Assembly (NCBI GenBank): GCA_016218725.1
Contig: JACRDB010000010.1
Location: 1 to 64,000 of the forward strand
From: Deltaproteobacteria bacterium
Lineage (GTDB): Bacteria > Myxococcota_A > Polyangia > Polyangiales > Ga0077539
Length of the DNA stretch: 64,000 nt
Direction: 5' to 3'
This document shows positions 24,001-33,018 of the stretch, piece by piece. Both the position numbers and the translations under genes were made by a program. The notes below the pieces were generated by a model. That model searched no databases, was not told the origin of the DNA, and saw nothing but the letters and a program-made list of their open reading frames with translations. Within the stretch, counting starts at the first letter, position 1; each line of letters opens with the position of its first letter.

Positions 24001-24735
24001 GGGGTCCCTCAGGCGCAGGTGGCACCAGCGGTCCAGGACGTCCAGGAGGGCGGCGTAGAGGCTCGCGGCGTCGGCCTCGGTGGCGACCGCGCCGGGGCAC
24101 GAGGGGCCCACGGCGGCGAGGAGCGAGGGCTTCGCTGCCAGGGAGGCGGCCAGGGCTCGGGCGCGCGCGTGGTCGTCCTCGGAGGCGGTGGCGCCGCCGC
24201 GGGACAGCACCTTGCGGAAGAGCTCCTCGGCGCGCACCAGGGGGAGCACCGCGAGGGCGACCTCGAGCTCGTCGTCCCAGCGCTCGCCCTGCGGCTCCCA
24301 GGGGCCCTGAGCGACCAGGTCCAGGAGGCCGCGGGCGGCCCGGTCCAGGGCGAGGCGGTCCTCGCGGGAGAGGGCGTCGAGCTCCTGGGCCTTCCGGCGC
24401 AGGGGGCGCTTCTTGACGAAGTCCCGCTTGAACGCGAAGACTGGCGCCTCCCGGGACACCCTGGCGGCGTCCTGGGAGAGCGCTTCTTCAATGCCGAAGA
24501 GGCGCCCGAGGAAGGCCGAGAGCGCGGGCGCGAGGTGGACCAGCACCTCGGAGACGGCCTCGGGCCCCAGGGGCTCCCCCTTGCGGTAGCGCTCGAAGGC
24601 CTCCCAGCGCTCGGCGGGTACGCGCTCCCTGGCGAAGGCGTCGAAGGCCCGGGTGAGCCTCGGGAGGTGCTCCACGGCCCGGAGCTGGCGGTACGAGAAA
24701 CCCGGGATCCCGGGCACGAGGTCAGGGTTGGTCAT
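21046..24735 (-). CDS. Giant flavo-iron-sulfur oxidoreductase: GltD-like core fused to FNR/PyrK-like domain
   Basis: 1229 aa from ATG 24735. The N-terminal ~290 residues have no clear motif. Cysteine clusters follow near 306 (VDYCIYCHDRDKDSC) and 383 (ICNDCMKACIY), typical of Fe-S sites ahead of a GltD-like flavoprotein. The first dinucleotide fold is near 444 (NVLLVGLGPAGYTL) and the second near 613 (VVIGGGLTAIDTA). From ~900 a ferredoxin-reductase-like domain begins (KFRPGQFYRLQNY), with a nucleotide site near 1018 (LCGGGLGNAVLF) and a PyrK-style cysteine group near 1155 (SPMQCMMKEICAQC). It could move electrons between NAD(P)H and ferredoxin or a reductase partner; a bifurcating role is speculation. 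It is convergent with the siroheme reductase. Confidence 0.8.
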   Translation of the reverse strand: MTNPDLVPGIPGFSYRQLRAVEHLPRLTRAFDAFARERVPAERWEAFERYRKGEPLGPEAVSEVLVHLAPALSAFLGRLFGIEEALSQDAARVSREAPVFAFKRDFVKKRPLRRKAQELDALSREDRLALDRAARGLLDLVAQGPWEPQGERWDDELEVALAVLPLVRAEELFRKVLSRGGATASEDDHARARALAASLAAKPSLLAAVGPSCPGAVATEADAASLYAALLDVLDRWCHLRLRDPRFDPRWVSLKQPKTLDFQQLVPLKRSRPELPEAMTLAHHLRERDGFSLTDRRMAEREVLSEVDYCIYCHDRDKDSCSKGLHGKDGGVKANALGIPLAGCPLDEKISEAHYLKRDGDSLAALAVIMVDNPMLPGTGHRICNDCMKACIYQKQEPVNIPQIETSILTDVLGLRWGFEVYDLLTRWNPLRAGRPYALPYNGRNVLLVGLGPAGYTLAQYLLNEGFGVVGIDGLKVEPLPAHLVEGPLERARDHYVELDERVGLGFGGVSEYGITVRWDKNFLLALYLTLARRERFAVHGGVRFGGTMDLTDAWALGFHHVAIAAGAGRPTLVDIPNGLLRGIRQASDFLMALQLTGAYKRSSLANLSVRLPAVVIGGGLTAIDTATELRAYYIVQVEKLLARHEVLARELGEQVWRGYDPEELEVLKEALGHAREVREERDRARREGRTPRFNALLERFGGVTLAYRRTLHESPAYRLNHEEVEKALEEGVTFVERVSPREALADAHGAVRALVFDRMEVRDGKLVPTGELLELPARTVCVAAGTAPNVTYEREQPGTFAMDPKTRAFVQHRLERDEAGRTTLVRDPQGFFTSYLGPAGQTVSFYGDNHPVYAGSVVKAMASAKDGHAHVVRAFAPELGALDPGEQPARDEAWARFRASVDHELTARVTEVRRLTPTIVEVVVQAPLAARKFRPGQFYRLQNYESDAPVLEGTRLAMEGLALTGAWTDPARGLLSMIVLEMGASSRLCAVLRPGERVVVMGPTGAPTEIPRGENVVLCGGGLGNAVLFSIGKALKAHGCEVVYFAGYKNPGDLFHQEDIEASADQVVWSSDVGPMLTPRRPGDLAFVGNIVESLGAYARGELGPTRVKLEDCSRWIVIGSDRMMAAVGRARHGVLKRFTRKDHVALGSINSPMQCMMKEICAQCLQRLVDPKTGKASIVFTCFNQDQELDRVDFTFLNDRLRQASVQEKQSALWLERLLKLSDLRRA

Positions 24736-24847
24736 GGGTGGTCTTGCGGAATCCCCGCGTACTACCACACCCCGCGGGCGCCGGAAGGGCACCCGGGCCG
24801 TGAAGCCCCTGCGCTCCGGCCGCGTAGAACGGTATGGTGCGGCGTCC

Positions 24848-27800
24848 GTGAGCGAGAAGGCAAAGAGCACCCCGGCCCCGGCCCGGCGTAGGCGCCTGCG
24901 GTTGTACTCCGTGGTGCTCCTGGCGCTGCTGGTGACCCTGGGGTACGGGCTCCAGTCCCGCTGGCTCGGGGACCGGGTGGCCGAGCGCCTCGCCCTGGAG
25001 CTCCGCAAGGCCACGCGGATGGAGGTGCACCTCGGGCGCCCGGTGGTGTCCTACACCACCGGCAGGGTGCGCATTGACGACATCACCCTGGGCCCCCCGT
25101 CCCGGCCCCTGGTCTGGATCGGGAGCCTGGAGGTGGCGCCCAACCTTGGCGCGCTCTTCCGGGGGGAGGTGAACCTTCAGCAGGTGACCGCGGACCGGGC
25201 CCGGGTGTACCTCCAGCTCGGCGCGGGGCCCGACGGGGCCCTGGTCCTGCGCAACGGCCCGCCGCCGGCGCGGGAGCCATCCACCCCGGGGCCCGCGCCG
25301 AGCCTCACGGCGCTGGACGCGCTGCCCTTCCGGGACATCGCCATCGGGGACGTGCAACTCCGGGTGGAGCACGACACCCTCGGGAGCGTGGACCTGGGCC
25401 CCGTGGACCTGGACATCGTGCACCGCACGGGGACGCCCTTCCAGTTCGGGCTGCTGGTCCCCGGCGGGGCCGTGCGCTACCGCGGTGAGACCCACCGGGT
25501 GGAGCGCCTGGAGGCCCGCGTGGCGGTGGACCTGCGCGAGCAGACCGTGCGCGTCGCCACGGCCCGGGTCCACTTCGATCGCAGCACCCTGGACGTCTTC
25601 AACGCCCTCTACGACTTTGACCGCCAGCGCCTGACCGGCGTGGACCTGCAGGTGTACGCGCCGCTCCTGGAGGCCCTGGCGCTGGTGCCGGGGGCCCCGC
25701 GCTTCGAGGGCGAGGCGCGCGCGCGGGTGCGGGGCGCCTCGGCGGACTTCGTGACCGGGCGCTTCCACGTGCCCGCGGTGGTGGACGGCAACGGCCTCGC
25801 CCTGGACATCCCCGGGGACCGCGGCGAGACCTGGCGCTACGCCACCGGCGACGCGGTCCACGCCGTGGTGGACGCGACGCCCGAGCGCATTCTTGTCACG
25901 GACTTCCGCGCGGCCTACGGCAACGCTGACGTGCGCTCGGAGGCCCTCACGGTCACCCTCGGGGAGCGCCCCACGCTGGACGGCGTGGCGGACATCGCCC
26001 ACCTGGACTTCACGCGGTTGATGAAGGACACCGCGGTCACGCCGAGGACCAAGATCCTGTGGACCCTCTCGGGGCGCGCGAGGCTCCACGGGACCCTCTC
26101 GCCCTTCCACCTGGAGGTGGGCCTGGAGGGGCTGGACACCACCAATTTCGCTGTCCTGCGCGACTTCTACACCATTTCACCGCAGCGGCCGCTGGTGCAC
26201 ATCCCGCGGGCGACCCTCACCGGCAGGATGGTCTTCACGGACGAGACGCTCACCTTCGAGGGCATGGAGGCGCGCTTCGGAGCATCCCTTGCCACCGTGG
26301 ACCGCATCCGGGTGAGGCTCGCCCACGCGGCGAGCGACCCGGACCTGGTGATCGAGAACCTCCGCTCGGAGGGCCTCCAGCTCGGGGACCTGGGCCGCGT
26401 GGCGGACCTGCCCATCGGGGGCCACGTCACGGAGCTGCGGGCCAACCTCTGCGGCCACTTCGACGACCCGCCCATGGACGGCACCCTCAAGGTGGATGAC
26501 TTCTCCCTGAGCGGCTTCCCCTTCGGGCACCTGGAGACCGCCCGGGGCACCGTCTGGCACTATCAGGACCTTCGGGTGGACCTGCGCGCCACGGACCGCT
26601 TGACCTTCTACCCCCTGTGCCAGAGCTTCTGGCGGCAGCACGTCCAGCGCAACACACCGCCCCCGCAGGGCTTCCCCCTGGCGGAGCTCACCGGGCGCTT
26701 CCGCCAGAGCGACTACCGCCTCCGGGACGCCTTCCTGGATTTCCGCGGGCGCATGAACGACATGGACGCCGCCACCTGGCGCCACCTCACCCCGGAGAAC
26801 GCCTCGCGCACCTACGCGATGCTCACCGGGGCACGCGTCCAAAGCGACCGGCTCAAGCTCCATGACTTCTATGCCATGTTCCATTTCGAGAACGATCCGA
26901 CGTTTACGCCCTTCGATGGCGCGGGCCGCGCGGACGTGAAGGTGAACTACGTCCTCGGGCGCCCGGGCGACGACCGCGACGGGGTGATGGCCGTGAACAC
27001 CGCCCTGGACCGCTGGGACCTCACGGCCTTCGACGAGCGCCTGGACCACGCCGAGGCCCTGGTGGACTTCACCTGGCTGCGCCGCAGGGACGGCGCCCGG
27101 GGCGCCCGCACCTCGGTTCGGCGCTTCGAGGCCTGCAAGGGCGGGGACCCCCCGCGGGACCCGACGGCCCCCTGCGGCGACCGCGGGAGGCTGCGCTTCT
27201 CGGGCTCCATGGACGTCGGCGGCCAGGTGCACTTCGTCGCCGAGGCCGCCCGGGTGCCGCTCCAGGGCTTCGATGGGATCCAGCGGGCCCGGGCGCCGGT
27301 GGCGGGCACGGTGACGGCCCTGGCGGCCATCGAGGGCACCCCGGACGCCCCGAGGGTCACCGGGGATCTCACCCTCCAGGGCCTGACGGCCGTCGGGAGG
27401 AACCTCGGCACCGTAGACCTGCACCTCACCCAGAGCCCCCTGGGCGCGCCCGCCCCGACCTTCGAAGCGCGACCGCCGGATGGACGCCTGGACCTGACGC
27501 TCCGCGCCCTCGATGACCGCCTGAGGGTGCAGGCCCGGCTGGTCACCCCGTGGTCCCAGTCCCACTGGCGCGAGCCCTCGGGGTTGGAGCACACGTCCTG
27601 GGAGCGCGCCTGGGGCGCCTCGGTGCTCTCCGCCGACGCGCGCCTCGCGGAGGCCCTGGACATCCTCCCGTGGCTGCCCCCCTCGGTGCTGGCCAGGCTC
27701 TCCCCCGACGCCGAGGCCCGGGCCCGCCTCGCCCTGCGCGTGGACTCCGCCCGCCTCGACGATTTCCTCCACGCCGACGCCCGCGTCCGCGTGGACGAGC

Positions 27801-29422
27801 TCCAGGCCCGGGACCAGGGCGTCGGGCTCTCCCTCGCCCGAGGGAGCTCCCTCGCGCTGTGCATCCACGGCGGGTACTTCTGGCTCGTCCCCCCGCAGGA
27901 GCTCGGCGAGGGGATGCCCGACTGCGCCACGGTGCCGCACTACCTCTCCCCGAACCCCGCGGTCACCGCGCACACAAACCCCTTTGACCTCGCGCATCCG
28001 CAGTTCCTTGGGCCAGAAGGTACGGAGCTGTGGGTCACTGGCGGTGGACAGACTACAGGCACCTTCACCGGCACCCTCCGTGGAGAGGTAGACCTGGAGC
28101 GCCTGGCGGCGCTGACCCCGAGGGTGACCTGGGCGCGGGGGACAGGCACCCTGGAGGTCACCGCGGCGGGTTCCCGGGAGTCCGTGGACCTCGGGGGGAA
28201 TTTCACCCTCCACGACGGGGCCCTCGGACTGGCGGACGTACCGTTCCCGGTGAACGACCTGGACCTGGTGGTGCGCTTCCAGGGCTCCGAGGCCAGGCTC
28301 GAAGAGGCCCGGGCATCCCTGGGGCCCGGGGTGGTGGACCTCACCGGTGGGTTCCTGCGGCTCCAGGGCACGCACCTGGAGCGCGTGGACGTGCCCCTGG
28401 TGGTGCGGAGTCTTACGTACGCCCCGCAGGAGGGCGTGGACCTGGGGCTGGAGGCCGACACGCACCTGCGCTGGGCCGCCGGGGACGAGCTGCCGGTGTT
28501 CTCCGGGGACGTGACGGTGACCCGCGGGCGGTACGCCCGGCCCATCGCGCTCTCGCTGGACCTCTCCGGGAGGCTCCGAGGCCCGGCGGCGCCGCAGTCG
28601 CAGGTGCGCTACGACCCGGCCAACGACCGGGTGAGGCTGGACCTGCGCGTGGCCACGCGGGCCCCGCTGAGGGTGGTGAACAACCTGGCGGACATTGACC
28701 TCCGGCTCACTGACGAGCGGCCCTTCCGGGTGCTGGGCACGGACCAGCGGGTGGGGCTCGTGGGCACGCTGGAGATCCCGAGGGGCACCGTGAGGCTCTA
28801 CGGGTCGAGCTTCGACGTGCGCCGCGGGAGGCTCGAGTTCGACAACCCCGACCGCATCGCCGCCAGCGTGGACCTGACGGCGCAGACGGACATCGTGCGC
28901 AACAGCGACAACAACCGCGCCCAGTGGAGGGTGAACCTCCACGCCCACGGCACCACCGAGGAGCTCGCCCTGGACATGACCTCGGAGCCCTCGCTCACCC
29001 GCGAGGACATCTTCTTCCTGCTGCTCTTTCGGCTCACCCGCGCCGAGGTGGACCGGGTGGGCTTCAGCAACGTCTCGCAGGCGCTGGCGGTGGAGGCCCT
29101 GGCCCTGGCCTCGGGGCTGGACCGCGCGGTGCGCGAGGCCGTGCCCTACATCGACGAGTTCCGCCTCGGGAGCGCGTACAACCCGCGGACGTTCCGCACG
29201 GAGCCGCAGGTGTCCATCGGCCGGCAGTTCACCGACTGGTTCCGCGTGGGCGCCTCGGCCACGCTGAGCGACCAGCCGCAGACGCGCTTCACCTCGGACG
29301 TGCGCCTCGGGCAGAGCGTGTCCGTGCAGGGCACCGTGGACAACCCCACGAACACCCAGGGCTCCCAGAGCGGGAACTTCAACACCGGCGTGGACCTGCG
29401 GTGGCGCATCGAGTTCGAGTAG
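24848..29422 (+). CDS. tamB: TamB-like translocation and assembly module protein
   Basis: 1524 aa, GTG at 24848. A basic N-terminus and one membrane helix (LYSVVLLALLVTLGYGL) anchor it in the inner membrane. The rest is long beta-rich periplasmic sequence with AsmA-like repeats. The C-terminal DUF490/TamB domain is recognisable: VGLVGTLEIPRGTVRLYG, then RRGRLEFDNPDRIAA and REDIFFLLLFRLTRAE. TamB proteins bridge inner and outer membranes and assist outer-membrane protein or phospholipid transport. The TamA-like gene overlaps its 3' end by 22 nt, so the pair is one transcription unit. Confidence 0.92.
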   Translation: MSEKAKSTPAPARRRRLRLYSVVLLALLVTLGYGLQSRWLGDRVAERLALELRKATRMEVHLGRPVVSYTTGRVRIDDITLGPPSRPLVWIGSLEVAPNLGALFRGEVNLQQVTADRARVYLQLGAGPDGALVLRNGPPPAREPSTPGPAPSLTALDALPFRDIAIGDVQLRVEHDTLGSVDLGPVDLDIVHRTGTPFQFGLLVPGGAVRYRGETHRVERLEARVAVDLREQTVRVATARVHFDRSTLDVFNALYDFDRQRLTGVDLQVYAPLLEALALVPGAPRFEGEARARVRGASADFVTGRFHVPAVVDGNGLALDIPGDRGETWRYATGDAVHAVVDATPERILVTDFRAAYGNADVRSEALTVTLGERPTLDGVADIAHLDFTRLMKDTAVTPRTKILWTLSGRARLHGTLSPFHLEVGLEGLDTTNFAVLRDFYTISPQRPLVHIPRATLTGRMVFTDETLTFEGMEARFGASLATVDRIRVRLAHAASDPDLVIENLRSEGLQLGDLGRVADLPIGGHVTELRANLCGHFDDPPMDGTLKVDDFSLSGFPFGHLETARGTVWHYQDLRVDLRATDRLTFYPLCQSFWRQHVQRNTPPPQGFPLAELTGRFRQSDYRLRDAFLDFRGRMNDMDAATWRHLTPENASRTYAMLTGARVQSDRLKLHDFYAMFHFENDPTFTPFDGAGRADVKVNYVLGRPGDDRDGVMAVNTALDRWDLTAFDERLDHAEALVDFTWLRRRDGARGARTSVRRFEACKGGDPPRDPTAPCGDRGRLRFSGSMDVGGQVHFVAEAARVPLQGFDGIQRARAPVAGTVTALAAIEGTPDAPRVTGDLTLQGLTAVGRNLGTVDLHLTQSPLGAPAPTFEARPPDGRLDLTLRALDDRLRVQARLVTPWSQSHWREPSGLEHTSWERAWGASVLSADARLAEALDILPWLPPSVLARLSPDAEARARLALRVDSARLDDFLHADARVRVDELQARDQGVGLSLARGSSLALCIHGGYFWLVPPQELGEGMPDCATVPHYLSPNPAVTAHTNPFDLAHPQFLGPEGTELWVTGGGQTTGTFTGTLRGEVDLERLAALTPRVTWARGTGTLEVTAAGSRESVDLGGNFTLHDGALGLADVPFPVNDLDLVVRFQGSEARLEEARASLGPGVVDLTGGFLRLQGTHLERVDVPLVVRSLTYAPQEGVDLGLEADTHLRWAAGDELPVFSGDVTVTRGRYARPIALSLDLSGRLRGPAAPQSQVRYDPANDRVRLDLRVATRAPLRVVNNLADIDLRLTDERPFRVLGTDQRVGLVGTLEIPRGTVRLYGSSFDVRRGRLEFDNPDRIAASVDLTAQTDIVRNSDNNRAQWRVNLHAHGTTEELALDMTSEPSLTREDIFFLLLFRLTRAEVDRVGFSNVSQALAVEALALASGLDRAVREAVPYIDEFRLGSAYNPRTFRTEPQVSIGRQFTDWFRVGASATLSDQPQTRFTSDVRLGQSVSVQGTVDNPTNTQGSQSGNFNTGVDLRWRIEFE

Positions 29423-32400
29423 CCCTCGCGGCGCTGGCCCTGGCGGCGCTGGCCGCGGCGGGGGTGTGCCGCGCCCAGGAGGCCCCGGCGGTGGTGGCCT
29501 CGCTGCGCTTCGAGCCGCCCCTGCACGGCGAGGAGCCCTTCCAGACCGTGTGCGCCGAGTGGCGGCGGCGGGCCCCGGGCGCCCCGTGCCCCTTCCGGCC
29601 CGGCATGCGCCACGGCCCCGAGGCGGGCAGGGTGCTCCTGCGCGCCGCGCTGGAGAGCGGCACCTTCGCCGAGGCACGGCTGAGCGCGAGGGACACCCCC
29701 CAGGGCGTGGAGCTCCTCGTCCGCGGCGAGCGCCGCTTCACCGTGCAGGGCGTGACCGTGCTCGGCGTCCGCGCCCGCAGCGCGGCGGAGGTGCGCTCGG
29801 ACCTGGAGCTCGCCGCGGGCGACGCCACCACCGAGGCCCGCGCCGTGCTGGCCCTGGAGCGCGTGGTCCAGGGCTACCGGGACCTGGGCTACAGCGCCGC
29901 CCGCGCCTCGCACCGCTGGCGCGAGACCGACCGCCCCGCCGTGCGCGCCCTGGTGGTGGACATCACCGAAGGGGAGCCCACCCGCATCGCCAGGGTGGAC
30001 CTCGACCCGCCCCTGCCGGCCTCCCTGGCGTCGGACGTGCGGGGCGCCCTGGGTCTCGCCGTCGGAGACATCGCCGACCCGCACCAGGTGCGCCTGGCGC
30101 CGGAGCGCGTCCTCGCGATGCTGCACCGCGCGCAGTTTCTGTCCGCGAGGATGCTCGGCATCGAGCTGGTGGACAGCGCGCCCTCGCGGCAGCGGGTGGT
30201 GGTGCACGTGGACCCGGGGCCGGCGTATCGCCTGGCGTGGCAGGGCCCTCGGGCGTTCTCCACCCGGGACCTGGCCGAGGCCCTGAGGCTCGAAGACGAG
30301 CGCTCCATGGACCCGAGCACGCTCTCCGTGCTGGAGGGGCGCCTAAGGAATTTCTACCTGCGGCGGGGCTTCCCGGACGCCACCGCCAGCGCCTCCGTCG
30401 CGCCGGACGGGGTGGACCGCGCGGTGCTGCGCTTCACGGTGGGCGAAGGCACCCAGCGGCTGGTGCGGCGGGTGACCTTCCTGGGCGCTCGGGGCATCTC
30501 CTCGGACGAGCTCTCGGACGACCTCCGGGGCTTGTTGCTGGAGGAGCTCCCGGGCGCCACGGCCCTCGCGGCGCCGGGCCGTGGCGTCGAGGAGCTCCTG
30601 GACGGCACCGCCGGCAGCGGCGTCCCGAGCGGTCACCGCGGGGGCGTGAGGCTCCACCCCGCGGACGTGTACGTCCAGGACCTGTACGAAGAAGCGGCCC
30701 GGAGGCTGGTCCTGCGGTACCGGGACCGAGGCTGGCTCGACGCCACGGTGCTGGCGCCCTCGGCGCTGCGCGCGGACCCCGCCCGGGGGCCCGGGGAGGC
30801 GCCCTGCCCGGCGGCGCCGGGCTTCCGCGGAGAGGGCGTCCGGCGCGTGGACGACGAGCTCGGGCGCCCCTCGGTGGACGTGTACTTCTGCGTGCAGGAG
30901 GGCCCCCGGACGCTCCTCGACGAGGCGGCCTTCGAGGGCGCCCGGGAGGTGAGCACGGCGGAGCTCGCGCGGGCCTCGCGGCTGGAGCTCGGGGCGCCGC
31001 TGCGCTACCGGGACCTGGAGGTCGCCCGGGTGGCTTTGACCGACTTCTACCGCGAGCGGGCGTACGCCTTCGCGCGGGTGGACCCGGTGCTGGAGCGCTC
31101 GCCGGATCACACCCGCGCGCGGGTGCGCTTCGTGGTGAGGGAGGGCCCCCGGGTGCGCGTGGGGGCCATCCACGTGCGGGGCAACGACCGCACCGCCGAG
31201 GCCCTGATCCGGCAGCGCCTCGCCCTCGCCGAGGGCGGCTGGTACCTGCTCTCCGCGGTGCGCACGAGCCAGCGCCGCGTGGGCGAGCTCGGGGTGTTCA
31301 CCGGGGTCACCATCGCCCTGGAGGAGCCCGACGTCGAGGCGCCGGTGAAATCCGTGGCGGTGTACCTCGTGGAGCGCAGGCCCCAGGCCCTGGAGACCCG
31401 CGGGGGCTTCTCCACGGGGCAGGGCCTGAGGGCGGGCTTCGAGTATGGGTACAACAACCTCCTCGGGCGCGCGGTGGGGCTCTCGCTCCGGGCCGAGGTA
31501 GGCTACCTGGTGGAGATCCCGGGCATCACCCCGGCGTTCCCGACGGGCATCAACCCGAGCACCACGGAGCGGGTGCAGTACCGCGCCAGCGGGAGCGTGA
31601 CCTTCCCGTATGTGCCTTACCTCGGGCCCGATTTCGCCACCGCCGTGGACCTGGCCTCGGAGGCCAGGATCACCACGGACTCGGTGTCCTACGCGTACCG
31701 CCTGGTGACCAACGGCGGGAGCCTGTCGCTCTTGAACCGCACCGTGCGGGGGCTCAACCTCACCCTCACCGGCGAGCTCCAGAACGCGGCCCTGACGCTC
31801 TTCGGACCCCTGGCGGGCGCCGGCCGGGACGGCTTCCTCCAGCGCTACGCGGACTCCTGCGCGGCCCTCACGGACGCCACCCAGGCCAGCGCATGCCAGG
31901 TGCGCCTCGCGATGCTCCAGCAGGTGCGCTTCCCGGAGGGCGACAACCTCCTGTCGGCCGTGCGCCTCGGGGCCGTCTTCGACCGCCGGGACAGCGCCTT
32001 CAACCCCACCCGCGGCGGGTATCTCTCGTCCACGGTGGAGTTCCTGCGCTCGCTCACGCGCCCCGCGACGCCCGGCGCGCCCTTCCCCACCACGCTCCAC
32101 GTCGAGGCCCGCGCCGCGGGGTACCTCCCGATCCTCCGGTGGCTCGTGCTCGCGGCCAGCGCCCGCGGGGGCTACAACCTCCAGCTCGTGGACCCGTCGT
32201 CCACGCACCCCACCCGGCAGTTCCTCCTCGGCGGGGCCGACAGCATGCGCGGCTGGATCCAGAACTCCATGGTGCCCCAGGACCGCGCCGACCAGGCCCA
32301 GAACGAGGCCCGCGAGGACGCCCGCCGCGCCATCCTCTCGGTCCTGGGCGGGGACGTGTACGTGAACCTCCGCGCCGAGCTGCGCGCCTCCACCGGCTGG

Positions 32401-32628
32401 CCCAGCGACGCCTGGGCCCTGTCCTTCGCGCTCTTCTCGGACCTCGGGAACCTCTGGACGGACCCCGCCGCCGTGGACCTCCGGGGTCTGCGCTTCTCCC
32501 CCGGGGCGGGCGTGCGCTTCAACACCCCCTTCGCCGTCATCGCCCTGGACCTGGGCTTGAACCCCTTCTTCCGGGAGCTCCTCGGCGAGCAGCCCTACAC
32601 CATCCAGTTCGCCCTCGGGGTGTTCTAG
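29401..32628 (+). CDS. tamA: TamA/BamA-family (Omp85) outer-membrane assembly protein
   Basis: 1075 aa. GTG 29401, inside the tamB tail, gives a good signal peptide (MAHRVRVALAALALAALAA, cleavage near CRAQ). A long POTRA region spans ~45-655; the last unit begins RVGAIHVRGNDRTAEALIRQ near 581. The C-terminal ~415 residues are an Omp85 barrel: DRRDSAFNPTRGG near 860, a GADSMRGW motif near 949 corresponding to the conserved VRGF/Y loop, and a C-terminal phenylalanine. At 1075 aa it is much longer than E. coli TamA (~577), mainly from extra POTRA-like units and loops. It should work with TamB. Confidence 0.9.
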   Translation: MAHRVRVALAALALAALAAAGVCRAQEAPAVVASLRFEPPLHGEEPFQTVCAEWRRRAPGAPCPFRPGMRHGPEAGRVLLRAALESGTFAEARLSARDTPQGVELLVRGERRFTVQGVTVLGVRARSAAEVRSDLELAAGDATTEARAVLALERVVQGYRDLGYSAARASHRWRETDRPAVRALVVDITEGEPTRIARVDLDPPLPASLASDVRGALGLAVGDIADPHQVRLAPERVLAMLHRAQFLSARMLGIELVDSAPSRQRVVVHVDPGPAYRLAWQGPRAFSTRDLAEALRLEDERSMDPSTLSVLEGRLRNFYLRRGFPDATASASVAPDGVDRAVLRFTVGEGTQRLVRRVTFLGARGISSDELSDDLRGLLLEELPGATALAAPGRGVEELLDGTAGSGVPSGHRGGVRLHPADVYVQDLYEEAARRLVLRYRDRGWLDATVLAPSALRADPARGPGEAPCPAAPGFRGEGVRRVDDELGRPSVDVYFCVQEGPRTLLDEAAFEGAREVSTAELARASRLELGAPLRYRDLEVARVALTDFYRERAYAFARVDPVLERSPDHTRARVRFVVREGPRVRVGAIHVRGNDRTAEALIRQRLALAEGGWYLLSAVRTSQRRVGELGVFTGVTIALEEPDVEAPVKSVAVYLVERRPQALETRGGFSTGQGLRAGFEYGYNNLLGRAVGLSLRAEVGYLVEIPGITPAFPTGINPSTTERVQYRASGSVTFPYVPYLGPDFATAVDLASEARITTDSVSYAYRLVTNGGSLSLLNRTVRGLNLTLTGELQNAALTLFGPLAGAGRDGFLQRYADSCAALTDATQASACQVRLAMLQQVRFPEGDNLLSAVRLGAVFDRRDSAFNPTRGGYLSSTVEFLRSLTRPATPGAPFPTTLHVEARAAGYLPILRWLVLAASARGGYNLQLVDPSSTHPTRQFLLGGADSMRGWIQNSMVPQDRADQAQNEAREDARRAILSVLGGDVYVNLRAELRASTGWPSDAWALSFALFSDLGNLWTDPAAVDLRGLRFSPGAGVRFNTPFAVIALDLGLNPFFRELLGEQPYTIQFALGVF

Positions 32629-32635
32629 TACCCCA

Positions 32636-32653
32636 TGGGAGGATCTCCTCCCA
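32636..32653 (+). terminator. Hairpin after tamA
   Basis: Eight-base arms TGGGAGGA and TCCTCCCA separated by two bases start 8 nt after the tamA stop; a realistic RNA form has a 7-bp stem and 4-nt loop. No U-tract follows, so termination efficiency is uncertain. Confidence 0.4.
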
Positions 32654-32754
32654 CAGCCCGGAGGGGCCTTTGGGAGGGAATCCTCTCGCCGGGACCGGGC
32701 GAAAAAACTGAGGAATCAAAGGGATTTCGACCATCGGGGAGCCCCCGGGGGGCT

Positions 32755-32770
32755 TGGCCCGGCGCTTGCT
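32755..32770 (+). promoter_or_regulatory. Sigma-54-like -24/-12 sequence upstream of pilin
   Basis: TGGCCCG-GCGC-TTGCT keeps the GG (32756-32757) and GC (32768-32769) dinucleotides with the required 10-bp spacing. The predicted transcription start would fall only about 8 nt before the pilin ATG, leaving almost no leader, which weakens the call. Confidence 0.25.
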
Positions 32771-32788
32771 CAAGAGAAGCTCCAAGCG

Positions 32789-32974
32789 ATGAACACCACC
32801 CAGAAGAACCTACGGACCCTCGCCGCGGACACCTCCGGTGCCGCGTTCGTGGAGTACGTGGTGATCTTGATGGTGGTGACCCTGATCGCGGCGGTGGCGA
32901 CCTTCTCCCTGGGCCGCCCCTTCGTGGATTACTATCGCTTCGCGCAGACCATCCTGGCCGTACCGTTCCCATGA
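32789..32974 (+). CDS. Flp/Fap-type pilin
   Basis: 61 aa. It has the Flp prepilin form: a short basic leader, then SGAAFVEYVVILMVV with Gly at -1 and Glu at +5 relative to the expected CpaA cleavage site, followed by a single hydrophobic helix and a very short C-terminal tail (GRPFVDYYRF). It would be processed by the peptidase encoded at 33328 and assembled into Tad fibres. First gene of the pilus cluster. Confidence 0.87.
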   Translation: MNTTQKNLRTLAADTSGAAFVEYVVILMVVTLIAAVATFSLGRPFVDYYRFAQTILAVPFP

Positions 32975-33018
32975 AGGTCCACGGCCCGTCCCGCACCGTC
33001 TGATACCCTGGAGGCATC

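Noticed and set aside
21301..24891. 1196-codon plus-strand frame
   Set aside because: Antisense shadow of the flavo-iron-sulfur oxidoreductase, with no recognisable motif.
26177..29677. 1166-codon minus-strand frame
   Set aside because: Antisense shadow of tamB; low-complexity Ala/Gly/His/Arg text.
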